This document shows positions 34,276 through 45,112 of a stretch of DNA of 64,000 nt, in pieces. This stretch comes from Epiperipatus broadwayi (taxonomy: Eukaryota > Onychophora > Udeonychophora > Euonychophora > Peripatidae). The notes beneath the pieces were generated by a model. The model was not told the DNA's origin. It saw only the letters and a program-made list of their open reading frames with translations, and ran no database searches. A program made the position numbers and the translations under genes. The stretch spans positions 7,915,291 to 7,979,290 of the forward strand of contig JAQFVV010012405.1 of the NCBI GenBank assembly GCA_028023455.1. Direction: 5' to 3'. Numbering within the stretch: the stretch's first letter is position 1; each line of letters begins with the position of its first letter.

Positions 34276-34614
34276 TATATTTTATAGAATTACAACTTTT
34301 TAATCAATTCTAAATATTTTTTCTCTTTTCTTTAATTTCTGTAAATTTTTATAAATTCGTTGTAATCGAGTATTATAAAAAAGTCCAAGTTAAAATTTAA
34401 AATTTTTATAACGCACTAAGCATGCTTTCAGCAGACTATTGCTAGAATTATAATGCTGTATTGTTTTAGCAGTTGAAAATTATGCCTGTATATGAATGTA
34501 ATTTATTATGTAAATGAGGCTTAATATGTAAATGCGGCATTTAAATATTCCATTTTTTCACCAATGGAGTGCATGACTGCTTTCTGTTGATTGCATTAGG
34601 ATCCTTTGAAATTG
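34276..34614. other. 3' flank of the PLE copy
   Basis: AT-rich. On the minus strand the sequence just after the PLE frame (gcttagcaatttcaaagg) may be PLE 3' untranslated sequence. Nothing else seen. Confidence 0.4.
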
Positions 34615-35010
34615 CTAAGCCTTCTTATATATTCTTTTTCTATTGTCTCTTTTGGCACACATCATCCTAGTGAAAGTATAACCCATAACGAGTTTGTGAA
34701 TGAGGAAAATCGATTTATATTCGTTATTCTGTTTTGCTCTGTTATATGAGTATGTATGCTGGGTAATCCTCATAGCTCTAGTCACCCAAGATTCTCCATA
34801 ATACACAGAACTATAAGATGGGACACTGCATGTAATTTTGTAAACAACTTGAGGAGCGTGCTCCACTGACATTTTATCTTTTGAATTATTTAATGTTGTT
34901 TAGTGATGGAGGCAAGCTAAAATTAACTGTATAAGTGTCATCACATAGATTCCTCAGTTGTTGTTTTTTTTTGCAACTCTAGGGACATATTGATGGCTTA
35001 CTCACACTTT
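34615..35010 (-). pseudogene. Penelope-like GIY-YIG endonuclease fragment of a second subfamily
   Basis: Minus strand: a degenerate upstream segment (VSHQYVPRVA, ending with NNSKDKM) leads into the open frame 34872-34615, where PQVVYKITCSVPSYSSVYYGES gives the GIY-YIG core (VYKI-C and YYG), then RITQH, IHKLVMGYTF and KRKRIYKKA-like residues of the C-terminus. YYG replaces YIG. It differs from the 24-kb copy, so two PLE subfamilies are present. RT core absent. Confidence 0.75.
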
Positions 35011-35435
35011 TGGCACATTATTTGCTATTTTATTTTTAAATTGATTTAAAATTTGTCGATTGTTCTCAAGTTGTTTTTTTTTTAATTTTATTTTGCATTA
35101 ATTAGAAAATTAGACTGCTATCACAAATAGATATAATGAAAACTATTTTTTATATTAAAATTTTTTTAAAATTTATCTTCATACAAACTTACCAATTAAA
35201 AAATTCATAAATATAAAATGATGGGAATGTAATTTATCTTTTAAAACAGGTGATTAAGTCTGCAGGCTGAGTGAGAAGATAAAGTTTGCAATGCAAAAAA
35301 TCGCTGAGAATTTTATAATTTACTTTCGAGTTGCATTAAATACTATCCTATAAAAATAGCTTTATAAAACTGAAGTCATTCTTAATTTTTCTAGTCTTGA
35401 AGAAATTATGTCAAGTAAAGTTGCTTACTCTATAT

Positions 35436-35525
35436 GTAATATTTATTAAGGCAATAACCTAAAGCATGTGTGGTTGAAAAATTTCAACCGCACATGCTTT
35501 AGGTTATCGCCTTAATAAATATTAC
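35436..35525. repeat. 90-bp near-perfect hairpin
   Basis: Two 45-base arms meet with no loop. Only one G-T and one A-C pair break complementarity (arms from gtaatatttattaaggc to aaatattac). It lacks a target duplication I can see. The conservation implies recent origin or selection for the structure. Confidence 0.85.
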
Positions 35526-36716
35526 TTACGTAATCAATGCGCGTTAAATAAATTTATAATTACTCTATGTGTCTACATTTGGGGAAACAATAGATGTATA
35601 ATATTTATCTTTAGTACTACTACTGCTTCTTTCCTTTATTCCTACTACTGATTTTATTATTACTGTTATTATTTCTATCACTATAAAAAAAATAATCCAT
35701 CAGACATGACAACCTAGCCAGACTGTGCAAGAGGCCATTGTTGGCCACAGAAATGGTGAGCAGGGGATTCTCTATATAGGAATGCTAAAACATACATTCT
35801 TTACTAACCTAAATCTTGTCTTATTCAAATCCAGTTTCAAACTGACTTGTTATTACATTATATTGAGAAAAAATTACAATTAAGGATTTCCAGCCTACTA
35901 AGACTGCCCCATCATATTTATTCTTGAGGTTTTGAACTAAGGAAAAAGAAAAGAAATGGAACAAGGAACTGTTGTGTATTTATCTAAAGTATGTTGTTGG
36001 ACAAAAAGACAATCCAGATGTCTTGTTAACATGATAAGATCAAGTAATTTAAGTGACAAAAGAAGAAAAATACAAGACAAAAAAGAGTGTTGGTTTTAGA
36101 AATCATATCTAGCCTTTGACCGAACTAACACCTTGCCCTACTCTACCAGACATCAGGAGCTCTTATTCTGGCAATATTTATTTGTCATTCATAACTGATA
36201 GTCTGCAATTTTTTGCATATCTCATTCCTTGTAAATTAAATAATTAAATATCTGAATTGAATACCAAATCAAAATTAAATATGCATCTTGCATACAATAT
36301 TTGAAGATGTTTTTAAAAATACAAATTATTTATCCAATATTTTATGCAAAAATTAAAATTATATAGTAAATCAAAATAGATGTAGACAATATATAAAAGA
36401 AGGTTTACTATGAAGTTATATGATTACATTTTTTACTTGTTCAAAAATAATACTTCCCACACAATATATATATACTCTTAATTCTACATTATAAGAAATC
36501 TATAATAAACACATTACTCTTAATGATTTTAACATTTGAAAGTCAAGTGCACAGTTAAGTAATTATAGCATCTTATTATAATTTTTAGAGAAGTATTCTG
36601 GTAAAACTAGTCTTTTAGATTTGGATTTTCTTTTCATTAACAAATTTTTATATAGCTATCAAATATCAGGTAGTTATATCATCTTTTCTTTCTCAGCAAC
36701 CATTTTATTTTTAAAT
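35526..36716. other. AT-rich intergenic DNA
   Basis: 35700-36170 is slightly less AT-rich but has no reading frame or motif I recognise. Confidence 0.45.
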
Positions 36717-36841
36717 GGGCTTATGATTCAGGGTTGGGGAGGGGTTCCTGACAGAGATATTTTAAGTGCTGGCACTGGCTAAGCATTTATCATAAAGCTT
36801 ATAGAGGAATTGGTAATCCTCACTGTTTATAATATTAAAGT
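36717..36841 (+). repeat. ~120-bp conserved interspersed repeat, copy 1
   Basis: Nearly identical to 43452-43572: ggggaggggttcctgacaga, gatattttaa, ctggctaag, gaggaattgg and aatcctca, tgtttata. Contains gagga/tcctc as a small stem. No tRNA boxes; origin unknown. Confidence 0.75.
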
Positions 36842-39079
36842 CTCTTTCTTAGCTTCTTTGGTTCTATATTCATTGTTTCCTTTCCTTTGTATCTGCCTGA
36901 AATCCCATTTTAGATTGGCTACATAATTCAAATAAAGAGTTGGCTAAGACATTATATTAAATGCATTCGATGTGGTGATATATTAAGTATAGTGGCAACT
37001 GAAAACTATAATTTTACTTTTTGCTTTTAATTAAATACATTATATCTTGATCCATTAAGCTAGTAATCACTTTTGCAAAATTATTGGAAATTTATCTAAA
37101 CAAACCTAGTATATGTTTTCTATATCAATTCTAAGAAATTGCAAGTAATTTTCCTTATTTATTTCTATTATTTCCAGTGTTCTTATTGATAGGGTTGGTC
37201 CTTTGCTGTTTCTATTGTTTTTTGTGTGCATTAGAATAGTTTTCAGCAGAGACATTTTAAAGCTTAGTTTTTTCCTTGTTCTCCATGAGTCTTCCAAAGT
37301 ATGCTGGATTGCTCTCTTCTGGGGACATTTGAGGCCATTTTGGAGAACTGAACAGTAGATTGACTTAGCCCATATTCTATATTATCTCAAGTGTTTTCCT
37401 ATTCCTCAACCTTATCCACTGTAAATTGGATTCTTTAATATTGTACTCGTAAAACGCTATTCATATTTGACCGCTAGGCTTAACAAATATTTCCTAATTG
37501 TAACTGAGGTTTACTTTTAATAATTAATCATCTCATGAATTAATGCTTTGAGTTTTCACAAATTGATCAATTTTTGGAAACGCTATGAACAAAAAATACA
37601 ACGTATCATTTTAGATCTCCATATTATACTATGTAAATCAATGTTTACCTTGTAAAACATTTTGTACCAATGAAGTTTAATCTGTATTTTTTAAAAAAAA
37701 AAAATCTTGTTTTTATATTTGTTGAGTAAAACAATTTAATATCTCTTTTTAACCTCCCCCCCTTTGTAATTAATTTTATAAGCTTCCATGATATTAAAAA
37801 AAATATCAATAATTTTACACTAAATAAAACATATTTAAAAATATTTTTATTCTTATAAATGCATTAAAAATAAAAAAATAAATGTTAGTTAATTTGTACA
37901 AATAAAAGCATAGTACATGTTTAGAAATAGCCTTAGTTACACTTTCTATCAATTTTTATGGAATCTTTATCAAGAAAGATTACAATTCAAAATATTTTTC
38001 ACAATTTTGTAATCATACATAATATATCTAATTTCTATATATCCAAAGTATAAGAAGAATATTTCTAAACATGAATTGTCCATACTTTTATTTGCGAAAA
38101 CTGAAAAAAAATTTTAGATCATTTATATGAATAAAATCATTACTTTGAATTTAAACAAAGATATTTTTATTTTCTAATTTTACATATGTAACATTGAATG
38201 ATCAAATTTAGGAAAATTTATTTAATTTATATTTTGAAAATATTGAATAAAGTTTAAAATTTGAAATTTTCACAAATTATTTGTTAATTTTTTTTACAAA
38301 TTCTAAAAAATATATATTGTCCATGGAATAAAGAAATGATGAAAATTCAATTATAAGATTTTATTCAGACAAGAAGACTAAAAACAGAGTAAGTTAAATA
38401 AAATGTATAAGAATAGGTTTGAATAACAGGGGTCCCAGCATCCACAAATTTACTCAATTACAATTAAAAAAATGTACACAACAAAAAATTATTATTGATT
38501 AAACAAAATTTTTATAATGCTATTTGTTACTTGGCTGTTATATATCAATTTTTATTACTCCTATGCAAAAAAATAAGTAGATAATTTTAATGTTACTGTA
38601 ATTAATCACCATATTTTTTATAGCCTTTCACTTGTTTCGTTTTTAATGTTTTCAAGTTTTTGTTTTTAAATTTTTTTATGTTCTTAAAGAGTTGACAGAT
38701 AATCAAAACATTAAAAGAGTATAAATTTGTGTGCATGTGTTTTTTTTTAACAGTCAAATTCCATTAATTTCTTTTGAGAAAAAAATGATAGTGAAAGAAA
38801 CCTAGTGTAAAAACATTTCTTTACAGATGTTTTTAAAAAGTGGGTAATACAAAAAAAACAGGATTAGTATTTTTATTTAAAAGTAAAATGTATTACGAGT
38901 ATATGTAAAATAAATATTTTTTTTGTTAAAAAAAAACTCAATTTTTTTTTTAACTTTATGCTTTAAAAATATAGTGTTTATTATTATCCATAGATTCACA
39001 TCATTCACAGAAGTCTTGAAACTAAATAGCATTGATATTGCGGCTTCACTCTACATTGTAAATTTATAAAATTTCTTAA
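36842..39079. other. AT-rich DNA without recognisable features
   Basis: Long runs of A and T. The 63-codon minus-strand frame at 37106-37297 has no motif. Confidence 0.5.
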
Positions 39080-39484
39080 ATTACATTCAAATATCAACCT
39101 TTGAAGCTATTTGAGTACGCACCTTTTGAGAGTGTTAAATAAATGAATACTTTCCTCTTCAATCCAAGATATAGTATTTATGCAGGAATAAAATTCTTTT
39201 ATATGAGCAAATCTGAAGTACTGTTGAGGAGAGCGAATTTCACCGACGTCATTCAGTCAAAAAACATCGTAAATAGTACTTTAAAGTAAGAATTCTACTC
39301 ACGCTCTCCTCAACAGTACTTCAGATTTGCTCATATAAAAGAATTTGAGTCATAGGAATAAGAGGATCCTTTTTATTCCTGCATAAATACTATATCTTGG
39401 ATTGAAGAGGAAAGTATTCATTTATTTAACACTCTCAAAAGGCGCGTGCTCAATTAGCTTGAAAGGCTGATATTTGAATGTAAT
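39080..39484. repeat. 405-bp foldback element
   Basis: Arms 39080-39235 and 39302-39484 are inverted copies of about 155 bp with roughly 95% identity, except for a ~30-bp insertion (gagtcataggaataagagga) in the right arm. The 66-bp loop (39236-39301) holds caccgacgtcattcagtca. No coding. Not related to the M family. Confidence 0.85.
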
Positions 39485-40740
39485 ATAATTGTAAACACGC
39501 TAGATAAAATGCTTATTTACTCAAAATTTCTTAAAATAAAGCCTTACTTTTCAATATTGTATTTTAATTTCATTGACTATCTTTTAATATTACAATATTA
39601 TAATTTGACAATTTTGTAGGCTTACATATTTGCAAAAAAAAAAAAAAAATCAAAAAGTAAATCATGCAAAAATATAAGTAATATTATTTTCATTCATTAA
39701 TATTTTATCAAAAATAAAAAAATATTTTAAGCAACAACTGAATAATTCTTCTGAAAGATTTTCTTTCATAGTTTATTACCATTATGGTTTTTATAATTCT
39801 AAAACCATGGAATACATTATTTTCTATTACTACCACACATACATTAATTTGACATATACACATAGATCTATCTTTTATATAATAGTTTTCCCATTTGTGT
39901 TATTATATTTCATACCCATCATTGATGATATCCACTATTCAACTACAATAATTTTAGTCTCATAAACTATTAATTCATTTTTATACCATTAATTGACTCA
40001 TTTGCTTCTGAAATATTATTTTGGTAAAGTACAGATTTCAACATATTAAAAGCCCTCTATTACTACTTTAAATTTTTTGTATTACACAGCTTCACATTCT
40101 TCATCTACATGCCACTTCCTTACTGATTATCTTGTCTAAACTGTTTTTTATTTCTATTTTATACTAGTCTGTATTTTAACTTCTTCTGTAGCAAATATTA
40201 CTTTCAGAAAGTATTTTGTACTCTCTAATTCTTATGCTAATATATCTACTTGATTGACTTACATAATGTTGGAAATATATACATACCTTGATATTCTAAA
40301 AGAAATTCCCTTTTTCATTAAATATTAATTACTTTTAAAATAACTATCTAAATACATAAGGGCATTAATTTCAACCTTAAATCATAAGTTTTACTGATGA
40401 AAGCAAAGCCAGAAACCAGCCAGCCTGGAAATGGGTTTTTTTATAACTTTTGTAAATTAATTTTTCAAACTTACTGTAGATAGCTCTAGAATAGGTGAAA
40501 ATAGCTGTTTTTGAAATTATTTGAATAAGTAATGAGAGGTTATGTGATTCATTGTTAGTATTAATGTATATTACAAAGTTTCAATATTAATCATTAAATT
40601 AATAGTTGAGTAAATTTAGTTTTAAAATATATAATTTTGTGATTTAAGAAATGTTATCAAAAGTTACAAAGTAAAAAAGATAGTGAATGAATCTTGAGAA
40701 AGGCTACTAGATAGTTGAAACTATAAATAATAATCTTCTA
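39485..40740. other. AT-rich intergenic DNA
   Basis: A possible relic of the hammerhead foldback family (ctgatgaaagcaaagccaga, then aac) sits near 40396. Nothing else. Confidence 0.4.
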
Positions 40741-40985
40741 ATAGTAGTAATATAATAAGAAAATAAAAAAGAAAAGAGGAAAAAAAAAGAAGAGGTGAAG
40801 GAGGCAGAATAAGACAAAGAAGTCAAAAAATGGAGGAAGAAAAAGCAGATGTGGAGAAGGAGGAAGAATAAGAGGATAAAAAGGAAGAGGAAGAAGGAGG
40901 AGAGAAAGAAGAAGAAAAAGAAGGAAGAGGAAGAAAAAGAAGGAGGGGAAGAAAAAAGAAAAAAAGGTGGAGGAGGAGAATGATC
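40741..40985 (+). repeat. Polypurine tract
   Basis: About 240 bases almost all A or G on this strand, made of GAA, GGA and GAGG units with few interruptions. Such tracts can form triplex DNA; no function is inferred. Confidence 0.9.
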
Positions 40986-41171
40986 TAGATTATATATTTT
41001 GACAATGGACTTATTTTTCTCTTGCTAAGTAGTGATAAGGTCTGGGAGAAAAGTGATTTATAATAAAAAAGACTTCATGGTTATTCTTATATCACACTCA
41101 TATACTGGTTAACTAATTAATCAAATGTGTAAATAGGCACTAAAAATATTTTTCTAATATGATAATTTAAG

Positions 41172-41254
41172 ATTTACTAAGGCTGTAGACCTCAAGAATG
41201 TGCATGTGAAAATGCAAAGGTAGAGACCTCTACAGGTCTTAACCACAAGCTTAA
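41172..41254 (+). repeat. ~80-bp interspersed repeat, copy 2
   Basis: Matches the insertion at 19296-19375. Here agacctctacaggtct is a perfect 6-bp stem with a CTAC loop. Confidence 0.65.
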
Positions 41255-42239
41255 GCTAAACAATATGTCAATAAACTTGGATTAAAAATGAATACTAATA
41301 ATTATATATTTATCTGCTCAGAAAGTCTTGTGACATCAAAGCATTCTAGTGGCATATTGAACATTTAATTGTTTTACTTAGTTACTCCAATCTAAATATT
41401 TTGTCTATTTTTAACACTCAGCTGTGAATTTATTCTGGAATCTTTAATTCAAAATGTATCATTGAGCTAACTTACTTAGGCAAAATAATCAAACAGTTAT
41501 TCACTCAGGCTATCATAAGGTATTAAAATATATTTCCCAAGAGACTTATTATACTGCATTGGTGTGTATAATCAGATATACATATGAACATAAAATTCCT
41601 TTCTGAAGGCAAATTGAGTAACTGGGCAATAGACTATTATGTCTGTGTAGTAATAATCAAACATCATCTTATAATATGTCTATAATGTATTGTTCGTCAT
41701 ATTATAAATACTTTTTTAAATTTTGGTTTAAATAAAATCAAACTATGTTAAATATATTTGAAAAAAGTTTCTATCTAAAAAAAAAAGATTATGATGTTAA
41801 TATGGGTTAATCTAAAATTTCTTTCCCACTTTTTTTAACTATAAATGTTACAATGTAGAGAACAATCAAAGGCAGCCCTATTCTTACTGCATTAATTATC
41901 AAATTCTGCAGCTAGAGAGCAGATCAGATATTTGTGGCATGGAAGGTAAGGTGGCTAACAGTATTCTCTGGACATAATGGCTGAGAGATTCCTGACTATG
42001 AGAAAGGAAAAGTCATAGTACATCACTTACATGAATAATCTCAAGTGTAATTGTTTACTTTTATGTAATTTTATTAACTTTTCTTTGTGCTAATTATACA
42101 TATTATATGCATATTTTCAATTATAAATTATTTTATAAAACTTTATATCTTACAAATTTGATTGATCACATTATGACAAAAAGATGGCATGTGATCAATA
42201 TTGGTATTGAATTGTGAAAGTCTTAACACAGTTTATTTT
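41255..42239. other. AT-rich intergenic DNA
   Basis: No feature recognised. Confidence 0.5.
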
Positions 42240-42583
42240 GACATCTCAGATAATCATCCCATAGTCAACACAACTAGCCAATCAGTAGTTATCAGAATAA
42301 AACTCTCCATATAGCAGTGCCACTAGTCCAAGTCATAATAATCAATAGATGCTAGAAGGTTTATGTATAAAATCACTATCTAGTGCCTACTCATCAAATA
42401 TCCTCAGATTAGTTTCTAGTTTGTGATGAGTCTTGAATATCACTGTATTTAGATCTTCTAGCACAAACATTCTAGCATCAACTGATTATTATAGATTGCA
42501 CTAGGCGGCACTACTATATGGAGAATTTGCTATTGTTTCAACAGCTTGTGTAAGCATAAGAAATGGTGATTAGGTGATGTTTT
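42240..42583. mobile_element. Foldback family, copy M5
   Basis: Both arms present (ctctccatatagcagtgcca and its inverted partner near 42500), with outer sequence ending near aagaaatggtgattaggtga tg. It is diverged, and the ribozyme region at the tip is no longer recognisable as CTGANGA. Confidence 0.75.
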
Positions 42584-42624
42584 AGTTATCAGTATCTTGT
42601 ATGTTTCAGTGAAGAGGTAAAAAG

Positions 42625-42715
42625 ACTCTGAAAATCAAGATTCATAGATTGCGGCCGAGCCTGGTCACTTCTGTTGCTTGAACTTTTTAACAACTCCCAA
42701 GAAATAAATCATTCT
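42625..42715 (+). mobile_element. SINE 3' part
   Basis: The tail gttgcttgaactttttaaca then actcccaagaaataaat matches the common SINE family. The tRNA-like head is mostly lost. Confidence 0.5.
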
Positions 42716-43451
42716 ATTGTTTATTAATGATCAGAAAATAAGTACACTAGAAGCTAAAGGGTTAATCTGAATCGTTTAGATGTCATTGCATATACAATAA
42801 AAATAACAACTGTAATTCTAAGTACGATAGTAGGCCTTCACTCTGAGGGAGGATAGCGGTGTAATCCTACAGGTGGAGCCCCTGATTTTATCTTTATCCT
42901 TTTTATTTTTAATTTTAGAACTGTACCATAAACTTTAACGAAGCCCTTATATAATTAAGATACATTTGCTTTAAAAATAATTAAAATGAACATTGAATAT
43001 TCAACAGTGACGCATATTTTCTTATTAAAATTCCAAAAGTCTTTAGGATATTTTTAATGTTTATGTCTTTATAATCAACATATTTTATTTTTAAATGATG
43101 TTACAATAATTAATGTCATAAATGGTGTACACAGTCTTTTTTTTTTTTTCTAAATTAAAGTTTATAATGCCATTTAAAAAAATTTTTAATGATCTATTTT
43201 TAACGCATTAATGAATGAAACGGCGAGGGAAAGTATAATTGTGTGTTTTAATCAATGGAATGCTTTTATTATTTTTATATATACAATACATATCGGATAT
43301 AAAGTTTATAAATGCGTGGGATTTGTTTATTTATTTAATTATCACAAGAAGGGGAAGTATAATAATTACTTTTTTAAATCAATGGAGTGATTTTATTACT
43401 ATACTTTTATATACATAGTGCATATCCTATATGCATTTATAAGCACGAAAC
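42716..43451. other. AT-rich intergenic DNA
   Basis: A short GC-richer patch at 42835-42890 (gagggaggatagcggtgtaa) has no match I know. Confidence 0.4.
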
Positions 43452-43572
43452 CATGGTCAGGGGTTTGGGGAGGGGTTCCTGACAGAGATATTTTAAATGC
43501 TTTCTCTGGCTAAGATTTATCACAAAGCTTGTTGAGGAATTGGCAATCCTCATTGTTTATAACTTACAAGCT
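43452..43572 (+). repeat. ~120-bp conserved interspersed repeat, copy 2
   Basis: Matches 36717-36841 with few differences and in the same orientation. Confidence 0.75.
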
Positions 43573-44165
43573 TAAGAGAATAGGGTCATGTGATCTATGA
43601 CTCTTATTTTGACTATTTTTAGTATCTGATTTACTTTTTTTTTCCAGATAAAATCAATTATTTCTTTTGTTTAGTGTAAAATATTTGTGCAACTGGTCTT
43701 TTTTAAAATCATTTTCCTGAGAGGTTTTGTAATTCCAGAGACATGTACCCACAAATTAAAGCACTCAATTCAACATATGAGAAAAAAAAATTAAAGCACT
43801 CAATTCATACTGCTACAATGTCACATGACTTTCTGAATGGAAATTATTAATATTATTTTTTTAAATCATTTCCATAAAATCTGATGTTTAATTTGCTAAT
43901 AAAAATATAGCCTGATGTTTTTCTTTTAATACTGACATTTAAAAGCTGAAGCGGTCTCGCTTCCAACCATAATTCTATGTTACATTATGATTGACATATC
44001 TGTATGCATGCATTTTACAACTTATTTTTCGTCAACGGCCTGAGAGCATTCCAATCAATGATACAAATATAACATACTTGTTTTATATTAATTACACATG
44101 ACAATTGGAGCAATATGTAATTGTAGGTGTGCTAATTTATTTCTTAAATGAGAGTCGTATCTCAC
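43573..44165. other. AT-rich DNA, possibly first intron of the 44.2-kb exon gene
   Basis: Two copies of ttaaagcactcaattca lie 35 bp apart (43756-43806). Otherwise featureless. Confidence 0.4.
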
Positions 44166-44300
44166 CTTGCCTTTAAATAATAATGGACTACCCCAGATCC
44201 CATAATTTAAATCGGATTGAGCATTCATTGGCCTTAACCAATGCATATACAAAGATGCATAGACAATAGCAAGAACTGTCCAATAGGCAATGATGCTCAT
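44166..44300 (-). CDS. Candidate first coding exon of an unidentified membrane protein
   Basis: On the minus strand an ATG at 44300 (in-frame TGA 18 bp upstream) opens 45 codons, then GGCAAG followed by GTGAGATAC, a strong 5' splice site (donor GT at 44165-44164), with the exon ending on a complete codon. Residues about 3-21 (IIAYWTVLAIVYASLYMHW) form one hydrophobic segment, consistent with a signal anchor or uncleaved signal, followed by LRPMNAQSDLNYGIWGSPLL, an extracytoplasmic-type juxtamembrane stretch. Codon and residue use is unlike chance frames here. The less AT-rich 44310-44760 upstream could be 5' UTR or promoter. I do not recognise the protein. The -3 position of the start is T, a weak Kozak context. 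Confidence 0.5.
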
Positions 44301-44914
44301 TAAATCTGAATGTTTTCATAAGGAATATGGATCTGGAAATAAGGTCAGTTGTTTTGAAGATAGGCTCACATCACTTCTGCCACCGAAAAGAACAGCAGTA
44401 TACCCATTCTCTAGTCAACAATTATCATATAACAAATGGCAGTCTACCTATCTACAGAGAAATACTGTCACAGAGCTGACAGAAGGAATCTACATTCTCC
44501 AGACAATAGCTGTTAGACTAAAGAGAAGATGCAGCAAAGCAAGTTCATGTTCAGAACTGGAAGCTGTTGTAACTAAATGCTGACATGAAGCAAACTGCCA
44601 AGTACATACAGAAGTGTCACTAGTTCTATTCATGAGATAGGCTGTCATAGTAGAGTGAGAAGTGGTAAGGAAATCTATATGGGAATGTACAGTTCCTTCT
44701 TCCATACTTCATCTTAGAACAAGGAGCTATATACCTCACCAACAGGAGCAGGCAAAAGTATAGTCATATAAATATAGTGTAAATATACAAATGTATTTGT
44801 TTCATGCTTGTATTAATAAATATATATTAATAAGTGTATTTACATGTGCCAGTGTTTGTTTTAATTCCTGAATAAACACAACAATGCCATTTTTACTTAA
44901 TCAATTATAATGTA
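44301..44914. other. Less AT-rich stretch upstream of the candidate first exon
   Basis: 44310-44740 is visibly less AT-rich than its neighbours and not a repeat seen elsewhere in the window. It has open frames on both strands (up to 97 codons) without motifs. It may be a 5' UTR/promoter for the minus-strand exon, or a unique non-coding region. Confidence 0.35.
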
Positions 44915-45112
44915 TGTGGAATTCAAACTCAGACTTTCACATGGCCATCTCATATTGCTGACCCACCTGATCACCCACATGTTGAAAAGATAAATAATTA
45001 CCAATATACATATTTCATGCTAAACCAGCACTCATCAGTTGGTCCAGATTACCATCTCCACACATAAATACAATCAGTGCTCAGCTTCATATTAAGATAG
45101 CCAATCTTCATA
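44915..45112 (-). repeat. Hammerhead-bearing repeat
   Basis: Reverse-orientation copy from gaattcaaactcagactttc to attaagatagccaatcttca. Closest by eye to the arms of the 53- and 55-kb foldbacks. Confidence 0.8.
44990..45058 (-). ncRNA. Type I hammerhead ribozyme motif, intact consensus
   Basis: Minus strand: CCAA, CTGATGA (complement 45032-45038), stem II GTGCT/AGCAT, GAAA (complement 45012-45015), ATATGTAT stem III, A as cleavage base, TTGG (complement 45001-45004). The outer stem GTAAT/ATTAT is also pairable. This copy matches the family consensus at every core position. Confidence 0.65.

Noticed and set aside
40390-40440. Hammerhead core near ctgatgaaagcaaagcca
   Set aside because: CTGATGA and GAAAC are present, but stem I does not pair and no family flank is recognisable, so it is only a possible relic.
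44290-44705. Overlapping frames on both strands (97 and 71 codons)
   Set aside because: Neither has a motif; the block is more likely UTR or promoter sequence of the minus-strand exon, or unique non-coding DNA.
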